Origin: Nocardiopsis sp. N85
Lineage (GTDB): Bacteria > Actinomycetota > Actinomycetes > Streptosporangiales > Streptosporangiaceae
DNA length: 64,000 nucleotides
NCBI RefSeq assembly: GCF_028882275.1
Contig: NZ_JARBUT010000007.1
Span: 186,001 to 250,000 of the forward strand
Direction of reading: 5' to 3'
Shown here one piece after another: positions 33,206-42,490 of the stretch. Position 1 is the stretch's first letter. Every line of letters starts with the position of its first letter. The notes under the pieces are model-generated. The model was not told the DNA's origin. It saw only the letters and a list, made by a program, of their open reading frames with translations, and did no database searches. The position numbers were made by a program, and so were the translations under genes.

Positions 33206-33514
33206 GGTCACGGACGGTCCCGTACCCGCGGCCAAGGGGCGTGAATCGGGTGGTCGGTGCGGCGTGAGCCGCTCCTTTTTCTGTTTGTGGATGTCTGAAC
33301 AACAAGACCCCCACCTTTACTACGTAGATTCTTAGTAGTCGAACAGACCCGTGTCCGGCCGCCCGTTACCAAGCTGAGCCCCGGCCCATGACCTGCCACG
33401 ACACCCCCATCCGGGCCCTCGCGCACCACTCGACCCTTGCACGATCCCCCACCGACCGGATTCACTCTGGGGATCCGGCACCCCCATCCCCCGATATCGC
33501 CCGGAAGCGAGCCC
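33206..33514. other. Divergent control region (pterin dehydratase / conservon)
   Basis: 309 nt without a gene. An AT-rich part holds the palindrome CTACGTAG (33320-33327) and an overlapping inverted repeat TACTA (33318-33322) / TAGTA (33333-33337), a plausible operator for the conservon or for the dehydratase gene. Confidence 0.45.
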
Positions 33515-35701
33515 ATGCCCCCCAAGAAGCGCCGGTCGCTTCGCGCCCGCATGATCACCCTGGTCCTCACCCCCAGCGTCGTGCTGCTCCTGGTGTGCTC
33601 CCTGTTCACCTCCCTGCTCGTCGACGACATCCGGGAACTGCGCGCCGAAGCCGACCTGACCCGCCAGGTCGGCACCGCCGTCTCCCTCGTCATCGACACC
33701 CTCCAGGACGAACGCCTGGCCACCGCCGACTCCGCGCGCGACACCGAACGCTCCGACCAGGCCCTGGGCACCGCCCGCGACACCACCGACACCGCCCTGG
33801 TCGAGCTGCGCGAGGCCCTGGCCGGCTTCGACACCGACGTCCTCCCCGACCAGGCCCTGGACCTCCAACGCGCCCTGGATCGCCTGCCCGCCCACCGCGC
33901 CGCCGTCGACGGCCTGCCGCCCCACCAGCGCGACCACCTCCACTCCGGCGGCCCCTACAACGACATCATCGAGCAGGGCCTGCGCTTCTGGGACGCCCGC
34001 GTCGAACACGCCGACCCCGCCCAGATCCCCCGCCTGCGCTCCCTGACCTCCCTCATGCGCGCCCGCGAACTCCTGGGCCGGCAGAGCACCGTGTTCGCCC
34101 ACGCCGTCGCCACCGACGGCTTCACCCCCCAGGCCCACAACGAGTTCGTCGCGGCAGCCGGAGCCCAACGCCACACCTGGGACCGCATCGGCGCCGAACT
34201 CTCCTCCGAGGACGCCCGCACCTACCGGCTCCTGGAGTCCTACGACTCCCTCGAACGCGTGCACGACCTCCAGGACGAGGTCATCGCCGCCCCCGCCCAC
34301 ACCCGACCGCCCGTCAACGCCACCGCCTGGCGGGGCGCCGCCGAAGCCTCCGACCAGCGCATGCGCGCCGTGGAACAGGACCAGATCGACCGCATCGGCG
34401 AGTTCAACGACGCACGTTCCTCCGAGCTCACCGGCGGCGTGCTCCTGATCGGTCTCCCCGTCCTGATCGTGGCCCTGGCCTCGGCCGCCTTCGCCGTCAC
34501 CGGCGCCGTCCGCATGGGTCGCCGCCTGCACCTGCTGCGCCGCACCACCCTGGAGCACGCCCGGGTGCACCTGCCCCGGCTCACCGCCCGCCTGCGCGCC
34601 GGCCACGACGTCGAACCCGAACCCGCCGCCGCACCGCGCACCCGCCACGACGAGATCACCGACGTGGCCGACGCCTTCGACGACGCCCGACGCGCCGCCG
34701 TGACCGCCGCCCTCCAAGAGGCCCGGCTGCGCGCCGGGGTACGCGCCATGTTCGGCACCCTGGCCCGCCGCACCCAGTCCCTCGTCCACCGCCAACTGGC
34801 GGTCCTGGACCGACTCGAACGCGACGAGAGCGACCCCGACACCCTGGCCGCGCTGTTCCGGGTCGACCACTTCAGTGCCCGGCTGCGCCGCAACTCCGAG
34901 AACCTCATGCTGCTCAGCGGCGGCTCCCCCGTCCGGCGTCCCCGCGCCCCGATGCGCCTGTACGAGGTGGTGCGGGCCGCCGCGGGGGAGATCGAGGACT
35001 ACACCCGGGTGCAGCCGCGCGACCTGCCCCCGGTGGCACTGCGCGGCGACGTGGCCGCCGACACCGCCCGTCTGTCGGCCGAACTGCTGGAGAACGCCAC
35101 GGCGTTCTCCCCGCCCTCCACCGAGGTCGAGGTCCGCGCCTCCGTCGACGCGGACGGGTGCCGTATCGACGTGATCGACCGAGGTCTGGGCATGGGCGAG
35201 GCGGCCCTGGAGGAGGCCAACGCGCTTTTGGCCGACCCACCCCGGTTCGACGTGGCCGGGCTGGTCGAGGACTCCCCCCTGGGCCTGTTCGTGGTGGCCA
35301 CCCTGGCCGCCCGCCACGGCCTGCGGGTGGAGCTGGCCGCCGGTCCCGGCGGGCACGGGGTGCGCGCGACGGTGCACGTGCCCGCCGACGCCCTCACCGA
35401 ACCCGAGACCGTGCCCGTGGTCACCCCCGAACCGGCGATCGTGCCCGCCGCGGTGGCACCGGAGCCCGCGCGGGCCACCGCGCCGGCCTCCTCGTCCGCC
35501 CCAGGTCCGGAATCGGATCACTACAAGGGGCTGCCCCGCCGCAGGCGACGCACCGTGGCACCGGCCCCGGTCTCCAGCACCGACGACGACGCGGACCGCT
35601 CCCCCGAACGGATCCGCTCGATGATGAGCGCCTTCCAGGCCGGAACCCTGCGCGCCCGCGCGGGCCACCCCGACCTCGACGGCGACCACGAGGAAGGATG
35701 A
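33515..35701 (+). CDS. Conservon sensor kinase CvnA with nitrate/nitrite-sensing domain
   Basis: A 728-residue membrane kinase: N-terminal helix (ITLVLTPSVVLLLVCSLFTS), an extracellular nitrate/nitrite-sensing (NIT) four-helix domain (about 60-305), a second helix (GGVLLIGLPVLIVALASAAF), then HAMP-like and dimerisation segments (FRVDHFSARLRRNSENLML) and an ATPase domain (LSAELLENATAFSPP, VIDRGLGMGE, LGLFVVATLAARHGL). The C-terminus is a long Pro/Ala-rich tail. It heads a CvnABCD conservon, with four genes in one transcript; the next gene follows 6 nt later. Confidence 0.93.
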   Translation: MPPKKRRSLRARMITLVLTPSVVLLLVCSLFTSLLVDDIRELRAEADLTRQVGTAVSLVIDTLQDERLATADSARDTERSDQALGTARDTTDTALVELREALAGFDTDVLPDQALDLQRALDRLPAHRAAVDGLPPHQRDHLHSGGPYNDIIEQGLRFWDARVEHADPAQIPRLRSLTSLMRARELLGRQSTVFAHAVATDGFTPQAHNEFVAAAGAQRHTWDRIGAELSSEDARTYRLLESYDSLERVHDLQDEVIAAPAHTRPPVNATAWRGAAEASDQRMRAVEQDQIDRIGEFNDARSSELTGGVLLIGLPVLIVALASAAFAVTGAVRMGRRLHLLRRTTLEHARVHLPRLTARLRAGHDVEPEPAAAPRTRHDEITDVADAFDDARRAAVTAALQEARLRAGVRAMFGTLARRTQSLVHRQLAVLDRLERDESDPDTLAALFRVDHFSARLRRNSENLMLLSGGSPVRRPRAPMRLYEVVRAAAGEIEDYTRVQPRDLPPVALRGDVAADTARLSAELLENATAFSPPSTEVEVRASVDADGCRIDVIDRGLGMGEAALEEANALLADPPRFDVAGLVEDSPLGLFVVATLAARHGLRVELAAGPGGHGVRATVHVPADALTEPETVPVVTPEPAIVPAAVAPEPARATAPASSSAPGPESDHYKGLPRRRRRTVAPAPVSSTDDDADRSPERIRSMMSAFQAGTLRARAGHPDLDGDHEEG

Positions 35702-35706
35702 GAACG

Positions 35707-36123
35707 ATGTCCGCCCATGCCAAGGCGAACGACTCCGGCACCCTGGACTGGCTCCTGGCCGACCTGGTCGAGAAGGTCGCGCACGCCCGCTGCGCGCTGC
35801 TGCTGTCCGCCGACGGACTGCCCCTGGCCGCCTCCCCCGGCGTGGACCGCGAACACGGGGAACGCCTGGCCGCGATCGCCTCCGGGTTCGCGTCCCTGGC
35901 CCGCGGCGCCCGCGCCCCCCTGGGCGCCTCCCGGGTCCACCAGACCGTGGTGGAACTGGACACGGTGTTCTTCTTCGTCGTGGACGCCGGCCGGGGGGCG
36001 TCACTGGCGTTGGCCGCCGAGAGCGCCTGCGACATGGGTCAGGCCGCCTTCGAGATCAACCGGCTGGTGCGCCAGGTCGGCCCGCACCTGGCGGCGCTGC
36101 CGCGCCGGGGCGGACGCGGGTGA
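35707..36123 (+). CDS. Conservon roadblock/LC7 protein CvnB
   Basis: A 138-residue roadblock/LC7-domain protein: LDWLLADLVEKVAHARCALL, SADGLPLAASPGVDREHGERL, FASLARGARAPLGASRVHQT, FFFVVDAGRGASLALAAES. The ATG at 35707 has GGAAGG 8 nt upstream; an ATG at 35698 overlapping the previous stop is an alternative. Roadblock proteins partner small GTPases as activator/adaptor, here presumably CvnD. The stop overlaps the CvnC start by 4 nt. Confidence 0.92.
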   Translation: MSAHAKANDSGTLDWLLADLVEKVAHARCALLLSADGLPLAASPGVDREHGERLAAIASGFASLARGARAPLGASRVHQTVVELDTVFFFVVDAGRGASLALAAESACDMGQAAFEINRLVRQVGPHLAALPRRGGRG

Positions 36124-36470
36124 ACCCCGACGACCACGCCGAAGGGCCGGACCTGATCCGCCCCTACGCGCTGACCGGGGGACGCACCCGCCCCTCCCGA
36201 TCGGACCTGACCCTGACCACCCGTGTGGTGGCCGTGGCCGACGTGGTCGAAGACGAACCGGAGGCACGGGAGATCCACGCCCTGTGCGTCCGACCCGTCA
36301 CCGTCGCCGAGGCGGCCTCCCGATCGGGGCTGCCCCTGGGGGTGGTGCGGGTCCTGCTGGCGGACCTGGTGGACCGGGGGTACGTGATGGCCCGCACCCC
36401 CGAACGGGAACGGCATCGGCCCGACGAGGCGACGCTGCGCGCGGTGCTGGCGCGCGTCAAGGAACTGTGA
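36120..36470 (+). CDS. Conservon DUF742 protein CvnC
   Basis: A 116-residue DUF742 protein: LIRPYALTGGRTRPSRSDLT, then a winged-helix-like part (IHALCVRPVTVAEAASRSGL, GVVRVLLADLVDRGYV). GTG start overlapping the previous stop (GTGA). Third gene of the conservon; the HTH-like fold suggests DNA binding or protein interaction in the conservon complex. Confidence 0.92.
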   Translation: MNPDDHAEGPDLIRPYALTGGRTRPSRSDLTLTTRVVAVADVVEDEPEAREIHALCVRPVTVAEAASRSGLPLGVVRVLLADLVDRGYVMARTPERERHRPDEATLRAVLARVKEL

Positions 36471-36476
36471 GCAACC

Positions 36477-37070
36477 GTGAACGGGACGACGATGAGCGCA
36501 ACACGTGTGTTCGGGCCGGCGCCCGACACATTGAAGATCGTGGTGGCCGGAGGGTTCGGGGCCGGCAAGACCACCCTGGTGTCGGCCCTGAGCGAGGTGG
36601 AGGCACTGCACACCGAGGAGGAGATGACCATCGCCGGCACGGCGGTGGACGACCTGAACGGGGTGGAGACCAAGACCACCACCACGGTCGCCCTGGACTT
36701 CGGCCGTATCACCCTGGACCCCACCACCGTGGTGTACCTGTTCGGCACCCCGGGTCAACGGCGGTTCTCCCACATGTGGGAGGAACTCGTGGAGGGGGCG
36801 CTGGGCGCGGTCGTGCTGGCCGACACCCGCCGCCTCACCGACTGCTTCGACGTCATCGACTTCTTCGAGGCACGTCGGGTGCCGTTCGTCGTGGCGGTCA
36901 ACTGCTTCGACGGCCAGAGCTCCCACCGGGCCGAGGACGTGCGGGTGGCGCTGGACGTCGCCGACCCGGTCCCGGTGCTCCTGTGCGACGCCCGCGACCG
37001 CGCCTCCGTCAAGGGCGTGGTGGTGGAACTGGTCGAACTGGTGCTGCGCCTGGAGCTGTCGGGCGCCTGA
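36477..37070 (+). CDS. Conservon GTPase CvnD (ATP/GTP-binding protein)
   Basis: A 197-residue small GTPase with P-loop GGFGAGKTT, switch-II motif LFGTPGQRRF and, in place of NKxD, the segment VNCFDG usual for this family. GTG at 36477 (an ATG at 36492 is another option). Fourth conservon gene, ended by a 14-bp-stem terminator. In Streptomyces, conservons act like membrane-associated G-protein signalling complexes controlling development and metabolism. The P450 that often follows (CvnE) is missing here. Confidence 0.92.
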   Translation: MNGTTMSATRVFGPAPDTLKIVVAGGFGAGKTTLVSALSEVEALHTEEEMTIAGTAVDDLNGVETKTTTTVALDFGRITLDPTTVVYLFGTPGQRRFSHMWEELVEGALGAVVLADTRRLTDCFDVIDFFEARRVPFVVAVNCFDGQSSHRAEDVRVALDVADPVPVLLCDARDRASVKGVVVELVELVLRLELSGA

Positions 37071-37105
37071 CCGGGTGGGGACGGGGGTCCACCGTCCCCA
37101 CCCGG
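37071..37105. terminator. Intrinsic terminator of the conservon
   Basis: 14-bp stem CCGGGTGGGGACGG / CCGTCCCCACCCGG with a 7-nt loop, directly after the CvnD stop and just before the convergent ABC ATPase stop at 37113; works for both strands. Confidence 0.88.
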
Positions 37106-37112
37106 CGGTGGT

Positions 37113-37922
37113 TCACCGCACCTGACGGCGCCGGTCCACCGGGACGATCATCGGGGTGTGGGTCTCGGGGTCGGGGATGACCCGCACCGGCAACCCGAAG
37201 ACGTGCTCGACCAGCTCGACGGTGACCACCTCGGCCGGCTCCCCCTCCGCGACGATCTCCCCCTCCTTCATCACGATCAGGTGGGTGGCGTACCGGCAGG
37301 CGTGGTTGAGGTCGTGCAGGACCGCCACCAGGGTGTGCCCGCGCTCGTCGTGCAGCTGCGCGCACAGGTCCAGCATGTCCATCTGGTGAGCGATGTCCAG
37401 ATAGGTGGTGGGCTCGTCCAACAGCAACAGCGGGGTCTGCTGGGCCAGTACCATCGCCAACCACACGCGCTGGCGTTGACCGCCCGAGAGCTCGTCCACC
37501 GACCGGTCGGCGAGATCGGCCACACCGGTGGCCTCCATCGCCTCGGCCACCACCCGCTCGTCGTCCTTGGACCACTGGCGCAGGAACCCCTGGTGGGGGA
37601 ACCGGCCCCGGGCCACCAGGTCGGCCACGCCGATGCCCTCGGGCGCGATGGAGGTCTGCGGCAGCAACCCCAGCCGGCGCGCCACCTCCTTGGCCGCGTA
37701 GGAGCCGATGACCCGGCCGTCCAGCAGCACCCTCCCCTTGGCGGGCTTGAGGGTCCGCGACAGGGCGCGCAGCAGCGTCGACTTGCCGCAGGCGTTGGGG
37801 CCCACGATCACGGTGAACGAGTGGTCGGGGATGGTGACGGCGAGATCCTCGGAGATGACGCGCTGGTCGTAGGCGAGCGTCAGGTCCTGCCCGCTGAGAC
37901 GGTCGATGTGGTGAACGGTCAT
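37113..37922 (-). CDS. Iron-siderophore ABC transporter ATPase (FecE/FepC type)
   Basis: A 269-residue ATPase: Walker A GPNACGKST (41-49), Q-loop LPQTS, signature LSGGQRQR, Walker B LLLLDEPTT, H-loop VLHDLNHACR. The DLNHACRYA segment and MVLAQQTPLL are typical of FecE/FepC siderophore ATPases. Start ATG 37922, 35 nt after the FecD-type stop. Third gene of an iron-regulated importer. Confidence 0.93.
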   Translation of the reverse strand: MTVHHIDRLSGQDLTLAYDQRVISEDLAVTIPDHSFTVIVGPNACGKSTLLRALSRTLKPAKGRVLLDGRVIGSYAAKEVARRLGLLPQTSIAPEGIGVADLVARGRFPHQGFLRQWSKDDERVVAEAMEATGVADLADRSVDELSGGQRQRVWLAMVLAQQTPLLLLDEPTTYLDIAHQMDMLDLCAQLHDERGHTLVAVLHDLNHACRYATHLIVMKEGEIVAEGEPAEVVTVELVEHVFGLPVRVIPDPETHTPMIVPVDRRRQVR

Positions 37923-37957
37923 GCCTCTTCCTCGGGTGCTGCGCGGATCGGGCGGGC

Positions 37958-39043
37958 TCAGGCGCGGCCGCGCCGCCCTTCGGTGTACAGGAGCCAGATG
38001 AGGTAGCCGCCGCCGATGACGGCGGTGACCACACCGGCCGGGAGCTGGGTGGGCGCCAGGGCCCGCAACGCCACCAGGTCGGCCACGACCAACAGGGCGG
38101 CGCCCATCAGGGCCGCACCGACGAACGTGGTGCCGCCGGTGCGGGTCAGCCGGCGGGCCAGCTGCGGGGCGGCCAGGGCCACGAACCCGATGGGCCCCGA
38201 CACCGCGATCGCGGCCCCGGTCAGGGCGCTGGCGGCGGTCAGCGCCGCCACCTGGGTGGCCTGGGTGGACACGCCCAGGGCGCGGGCGGTGTCGTCGCCG
38301 AGTTCCATGAACCGCAACCGCGACCCCAGTGTCAACAGGATCGGCCCCAGGAGCGCCAGGGACAGCCAGACCGCGATGACCTCGCCCCACCCGCGGCCGT
38401 TGAGGCTGCCGATCATCCAGATCTGGGCGCCCATGGCGTCGGTGAGCTCGGCCCGGGTCAACAGGTAGTCGCGCACCGCGCCCAGCATCGCCGAGACGCC
38501 GATGCCGACCAGTACCAGACGGTACCCCTGGACGCCGTTCTTCATGGCCAGCAGGTAGACGACGACGGCGGTGATCAGACCGCCGGCGATCGCGCCCATG
38601 GACACCACCAGCCGGCCTCCGCCGACCAGGAGGATGATCGCGACGGCACCGGTGGCCGCGCCGCTGGTGAAACCGATGATGTCGGGGCTGCCCAGGGCGT
38701 TGCGCGACAGGCTCTGGAAGACCGCGCCGGCCAGCCCCAGGGCGGCGCCCACCCCCAGGGCGGTCAGGGCGCGCGGCAGGCGCACCCCCTGGACGAAGAA
38801 CACGTCCAGGCGTTCGCCGTACCCGGCGATCGCGGCGGGGACCGCCGCCAGGGGGATCTCGTAATCGCCCACGGACACCGACACGACCAGGGCGGCCGCG
38901 GCCACCACGACCAGGAGCAGCGCCACGATCAGGGTGCGCGGACGCACCAGGACGGAGTAGCGGTCGCCCAGGCGCAGGGCGAGGGAACCGCGTGGGGTGA
39001 TCCGGGTTCCGGTGCGGGGACGCGACAGGGTCGAGGTGCTCAA
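37958..39043 (-). CDS. Iron-siderophore ABC transporter permease (FecCD family)
   Basis: A 361-residue permease with 9-10 helices and FecCD motifs (VRLPRALTALGVGAALGLAG, DIIGFTSGAATGA, GPIGFVALAAPQLARRL). The start is probably a TTG at 39043 that overlaps the upstream permease's stop (TTGA); no ATG or GTG fits nearby. Forms the channel with the next gene. Confidence 0.9.
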   Translation of the reverse strand: MSTSTLSRPRTGTRITPRGSLALRLGDRYSVLVRPRTLIVALLLVVVAAAALVVSVSVGDYEIPLAAVPAAIAGYGERLDVFFVQGVRLPRALTALGVGAALGLAGAVFQSLSRNALGSPDIIGFTSGAATGAVAIILLVGGGRLVVSMGAIAGGLITAVVVYLLAMKNGVQGYRLVLVGIGVSAMLGAVRDYLLTRAELTDAMGAQIWMIGSLNGRGWGEVIAVWLSLALLGPILLTLGSRLRFMELGDDTARALGVSTQATQVAALTAASALTGAAIAVSGPIGFVALAAPQLARRLTRTGGTTFVGAALMGAALLVVADLVALRALAPTQLPAGVVTAVIGGGYLIWLLYTEGRRGRA

Positions 39044-40116
39044 AGCGCGGCCATTCTTCTGCTGCGGACCAGGGCGATGAACAGGGGCGCTCCGACGAAC
39101 GCGGTGATGATGCCGACCTCCAGTTCGTCGCCGGGCACGATGACGCGGCCCACGGTGTCGGCGGCGGTCAACAGGACCGCGCCGAGCACCGCGGAGTAGG
39201 GCAGCGACCACCGTTGGTCCGGGCCGGTGATCAGGCGGGCCACGTGGGGGATGATCAGGCCAACGAACCAGATGGGGCCGGCGGCGGCCGTGGCCGCGCC
39301 GCACAGCAGGATCACGGCGATCGCGGCCAGGGTGCGGATGGCGGGGACGCGCGCGCCCAGGGACGCGGCCAGGTCGTCCCCCAGGGCGACGGCGTTGAGG
39401 GAGGGCCCCAGGCACAGGGTCAGCACGATCCCGGCCACGAGGAAGGGGGCGACCTGCCAGAAGATCTCCAGGTCGCGGCCGACCAGGGAGCCCACCTGCC
39501 AGAACCGGATGCGGTCGAACACGAAGTCGTTGAGGACGATCACACCGTGGATGAGGCCCTGGAGGACGGCGGCCACGGCGGTGCCGGCCAGCGCCAGGCG
39601 GACCGGGGTGGCGTTGGCCGGTCCCCGCGACCCCAGGGTGTGGACGGCGACGGCCGCCACGGCGGCGCCGACGAAGGCGGGCCAGACCAGACCGGTCCCG
39701 CCGGCTCCGAACGCGAAGACCGCGAGGACGACCGCGGCGGCCGCACCGGAGTTCACGCCCAGGATGCCGGGTTCGGCCAGGGGGTTGCGGGTGAGTGCCT
39801 GCATGAGGGCGCCGGCCAACCCCAGGGCCGCCCCGACGAACACGCCGATGACGGTGCGCGGGACGCGCAGGGTGCGGATGACGTTGTGGTCGTAGGAGCC
39901 GTCGTGCTCGGTCAGGGCCGCCCAGACGTCGACGGCGGGGATGGGCTTGGCGCCGACGGTGATGCTGAGCAGGACGCACGCCCCCAGAGCCACCAGGGCC
40001 GCGAGCAGACCGACGGGCCGTAGGACGCGTCGCGTGGGTGTGGGGGGTGCGAGGGTGGGCGCGCGCAGGGCCACGGCTTCCCCGTTCGTCGTGTGGGTGA
40101 TCGGAGGCGTCCGCAC
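39040..40116 (-). CDS. Iron-siderophore ABC transporter permease (FecCD family)
   Basis: A 358-residue permease, paralogue of the previous gene, with RTLRVPRTVIGVFVGAALGL, EPGILGVNSGAAAAV and GPIWFVGLIIPHVARLI. GTG start at 40116. First gene of the operon; a DmdR/IdeR-type iron box lies 49 nt upstream, so it is expected to be repressed by iron. No siderophore-binding lipoprotein gene accompanies it. Confidence 0.92.
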   Translation of the reverse strand: MRTPPITHTTNGEAVALRAPTLAPPTPTRRVLRPVGLLAALVALGACVLLSITVGAKPIPAVDVWAALTEHDGSYDHNVIRTLRVPRTVIGVFVGAALGLAGALMQALTRNPLAEPGILGVNSGAAAAVVLAVFAFGAGGTGLVWPAFVGAAVAAVAVHTLGSRGPANATPVRLALAGTAVAAVLQGLIHGVIVLNDFVFDRIRFWQVGSLVGRDLEIFWQVAPFLVAGIVLTLCLGPSLNAVALGDDLAASLGARVPAIRTLAAIAVILLCGAATAAAGPIWFVGLIIPHVARLITGPDQRWSLPYSAVLGAVLLTAADTVGRVIVPGDELEVGIITAFVGAPLFIALVRSRRMAAL

Positions 40117-40164
40117 GGGGATGTCGTGGTCGAAGGCCGTGCCATCAACGATAACGGACCAGGA

Positions 40165-40181
40165 CAGGTTAGCCTTACCTG
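40165..40181. promoter_or_regulatory. Iron box (DmdR/IdeR-type operator)
   Basis: CAGGTTAGCCTTACCTG, whose reverse CAGGTAAGGCTAACCTG fits the core of the actinobacterial iron box TTAGGTTAGGCTAACCTAA. It is upstream of the siderophore permease operon start (40116), as expected for iron-starvation induction. Confidence 0.8.
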
Positions 40182-40589
40182 GGTAAGGTTCGCACGGAAG
40201 GGTCCCCCTCCCCCGCCGCCCGCGCGCCCGCCTCGGAACCCGCGCCCTCGGCGCCGGTCACCGCCCCGGGGTGACCGGTCGCACCCCCACCGGAACCCGC
40301 CCTCCCCCCGATGGGCTCCCGACCGGGACCGTCCACGGCGCCGTTGTGGCGTCCGACACCGGCCGCGGTGACGTCGCCGGGCCATCACCCGGTGGCGACC
40401 ATGGGCACCCCGGCGTCCCGTCCGGGGGATGACCCCGTTCCTGCCCGAGGAGACCGACGGCGGCCTGTCGTCCCCGGCCGGACCCGATCCGATCATCGGG
40501 GCGTCCACACGGGTCGGCGCGCCGAGCGCATCGTCGAGGGGGCCACGGCGGCGCCGACCGGGGAGGCCGGCCGCGCCGCGTGACGCGGG
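40182..40589. other. Intergenic region without supportable genes
   Basis: About 400 nt between the iron box and the terminator of the SPFH gene. Open frames exist on both strands but are low-complexity Arg/Gly/Pro sequences without recognisable domains. Confidence 0.5.
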
Positions 40590-40620
40590 GCGGGTCCCGG
40601 AGGCGTCCCCCGGGACCCGC
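40590..40620. terminator. Intrinsic terminator of the SPFH lipoprotein gene
   Basis: 11-bp stem GCGGGTCCCGG / CCGGGACCCGC with a 9-nt loop, 18 nt beyond the stop at 40638 (minus strand). Confidence 0.75.
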
Positions 40621-40637
40621 GCGCCCGCACCCGGGAC

Positions 40638-41516
40638 TCAGTTCCCCCCGCGCGGAGTGACGTTGACGCCGCTGCCGTAGGGGATGGGCATGAAGTCGAC
40701 CTTGCCGTCCTTCAGGGCCTGGTACAGGATGTAGCCCTCCGGGCCCAGCACCTCCACCAGTTCCTCGATGGCCTCCAGCTCCTTGTCGATCCGCTCGTTC
40801 TCCTGCTCCTGGGCGGTGGTCATCTCCACCGCCTCCTGGGCCAGGGTCAGGGCCTTGCGCACCTCCTCGGGCGGGGTGGGCTGCTGGATGGTCAGCTGCG
40901 GGGTGCCGCAGTCCTCCCCGCCACCGGTGTACGTGGGCGAGCAGAAGAACTCGCCGCCGCCCTGCTCGGCGATGTAGGCCGAGGTCAGGTCCCCGACCTT
41001 CTTCTCCCACTCGGCCTTGGCCTCGGCGCTGGTGTAGAGGTCGCGCCAGGCGTACTCCTTGGTGGCGTCGTCCAGGGCCCTGTTGAGGGGCTGGCCGATG
41101 TAGTCGCGCAACAGGTCGACCCACCCGGGGTCCTCGTAGGCGATGTACTTCAGCCCCAGGCGCTCGTGGAACTCCTGGAGGCGCTCGCACTCGATGTTGA
41201 GGCTGAAGGTGACCAGGCCGGTCACGGTGAGCTCCAGGTCGTCCTTGGACACGACCGTGGCGGAGTGCGTCTCCGCCCCGTCGGCCCCGGAGAACTCGAA
41301 GGTGCGCTGCCCGGCGGGGTACAGGAAGGTCTGGTCGCCCGGCCCGTGGTACTGGCGGTTGCCCGGGAGGATGCAGCTGTCGAAGGTGGTGGAGGAGAAC
41401 GCGCCCGCGTCGTACTCCAGGCCCACCTTGTCGGGCCCCGCACTGACCGAACAGGCGGTCAGGACCAGGGCCGTCAGGGTGGCGGTGATCGCGGCGGACA
41501 TTCCGCGTGGTGTCAT
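40638..41516 (-). CDS. SPFH/band-7-like lipoprotein
   Basis: A 292-residue exported protein. The signal peptide has lipobox LVLTAC (Cys22), and the mature part has a band-7/SPFH-like beta-domain (VVSKDDLELTVTGLVTFSLN) followed by a long helix (VRKALTLAQEAVEMTTAQEQ, ENERIDKELEAIEELVEVLG) resembling the flotillin coil. An unusual FFCSPTYTGGGEDCG pair of cysteines may form a disulphide. It probably oligomerises on the outer face of the membrane. ATG at 41516; 41501 is a second choice. Confidence 0.72.
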   Translation of the reverse strand: MTPRGMSAAITATLTALVLTACSVSAGPDKVGLEYDAGAFSSTTFDSCILPGNRQYHGPGDQTFLYPAGQRTFEFSGADGAETHSATVVSKDDLELTVTGLVTFSLNIECERLQEFHERLGLKYIAYEDPGWVDLLRDYIGQPLNRALDDATKEYAWRDLYTSAEAKAEWEKKVGDLTSAYIAEQGGGEFFCSPTYTGGGEDCGTPQLTIQQPTPPEEVRKALTLAQEAVEMTTAQEQENERIDKELEAIEELVEVLGPEGYILYQALKDGKVDFMPIPYGSGVNVTPRGGN

Positions 41517-41596
41517 CGTCGCACCGTCCGTCTCAGAAGGGGGATCCGTTCACACCTCTCGGACGCTCCCCGTGTCCGCACGGATCCCCTGGGACG

Positions 41597-42364
41597 TCAG
41601 GAGAAGGTGTCCCACCCCATGCGGATCAACAACGCCGCGATGACCACCAGCAACACCGCCCGCACGAAACCCGACCCCCGCCGGAGCGCCATGCGCGCGC
41701 CGATCTGGGCGCCCAGGATGGTGCACAGCGCGAGTCCCAGCCCGAGGATCCAGTCGACGTGACCGCCGATCGCGAACACGACGAGGGCGCCCAGATTGGT
41801 GCAGACGTTGACGATCTTGGCGGCGGCCGACGCGGACACGAAGTCCATGCCCAGCACGGCGGTCAGGGAGATGATGAGGAAGACCCCGGTACCCGGACCG
41901 ATGAGCCCGTCGTAGAAGCCCACCCCCAGGCCGGCCAGCGCGACGGCGGCCAGCATCCGGTTGCGGGTGCGCAGCTCGGGGGCGGAGACCGCGCCCATGG
42001 CGGGCCTGAGGTACACCAGCAGCGCCACCCCGGCCAGGACGACCATGATGACGGGTTTGAGGACGTCGGTGGTCAGCGCGGTGGCCAGGGCCGCGCCGCC
42101 GCCCGCCCCCAGAAGGGCCAGGGTGGCGGTGGGCACCACCACGGCGCGGTCCAGGGGGACCTTGCGGGCGTAGGCCAGGGCGGCCGAGGCGGTGCCGAAG
42201 ATCGCGCCGAGCTTGTTGGTGCCCAGCAGGGTGGCCAAAGGGGTGGTGGGGGCGGCGACCATGAGCGCGGGCAGGAGCAGCAGACCGCCGCCGCCGACGA
42301 CGGCGTCGACCCAACCGGCGGCGACACCGACCAGGAGCAGCAGGCCGAGGACCTCGGGTTCCAC
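41597..42364 (-). CDS. TauE/SafE-family sulfite/anion exporter
   Basis: A 255-residue membrane protein with about eight helices and the family motifs AGWVDAVVGGGGLLLLPALM in helix 1 and GFYDGLIGPGTGVFLI in the second half, an inverted-repeat topology. GTG start at 42364. Exports sulfite, sulfoacetate or related anions in known members; substrate not predictable here. Confidence 0.9.
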   Translation of the reverse strand: MEPEVLGLLLLVGVAAGWVDAVVGGGGLLLLPALMVAAPTTPLATLLGTNKLGAIFGTASAALAYARKVPLDRAVVVPTATLALLGAGGGAALATALTTDVLKPVIMVVLAGVALLVYLRPAMGAVSAPELRTRNRMLAAVALAGLGVGFYDGLIGPGTGVFLIISLTAVLGMDFVSASAAAKIVNVCTNLGALVVFAIGGHVDWILGLGLALCTILGAQIGARMALRRGSGFVRAVLLVVIAALLIRMGWDTFS

Positions 42365-42490
42365 GGTCAGCGCCCGTGCGCACGAAGAGGGATGATCATG
42401 GGTTCTTTCCCGGCGGGGAGGTGCGGAGAGGGGATGCGGGAAGGAGTCTAACGGGGTGCGGACGCACGGGGACGAACCGCACCCCGGGGA

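Noticed and set aside
40182-40637. Open frames on both strands upstream of the SPFH gene terminator
   Set aside because: No ribosome site, no domain and low-complexity composition; treated as intergenic.
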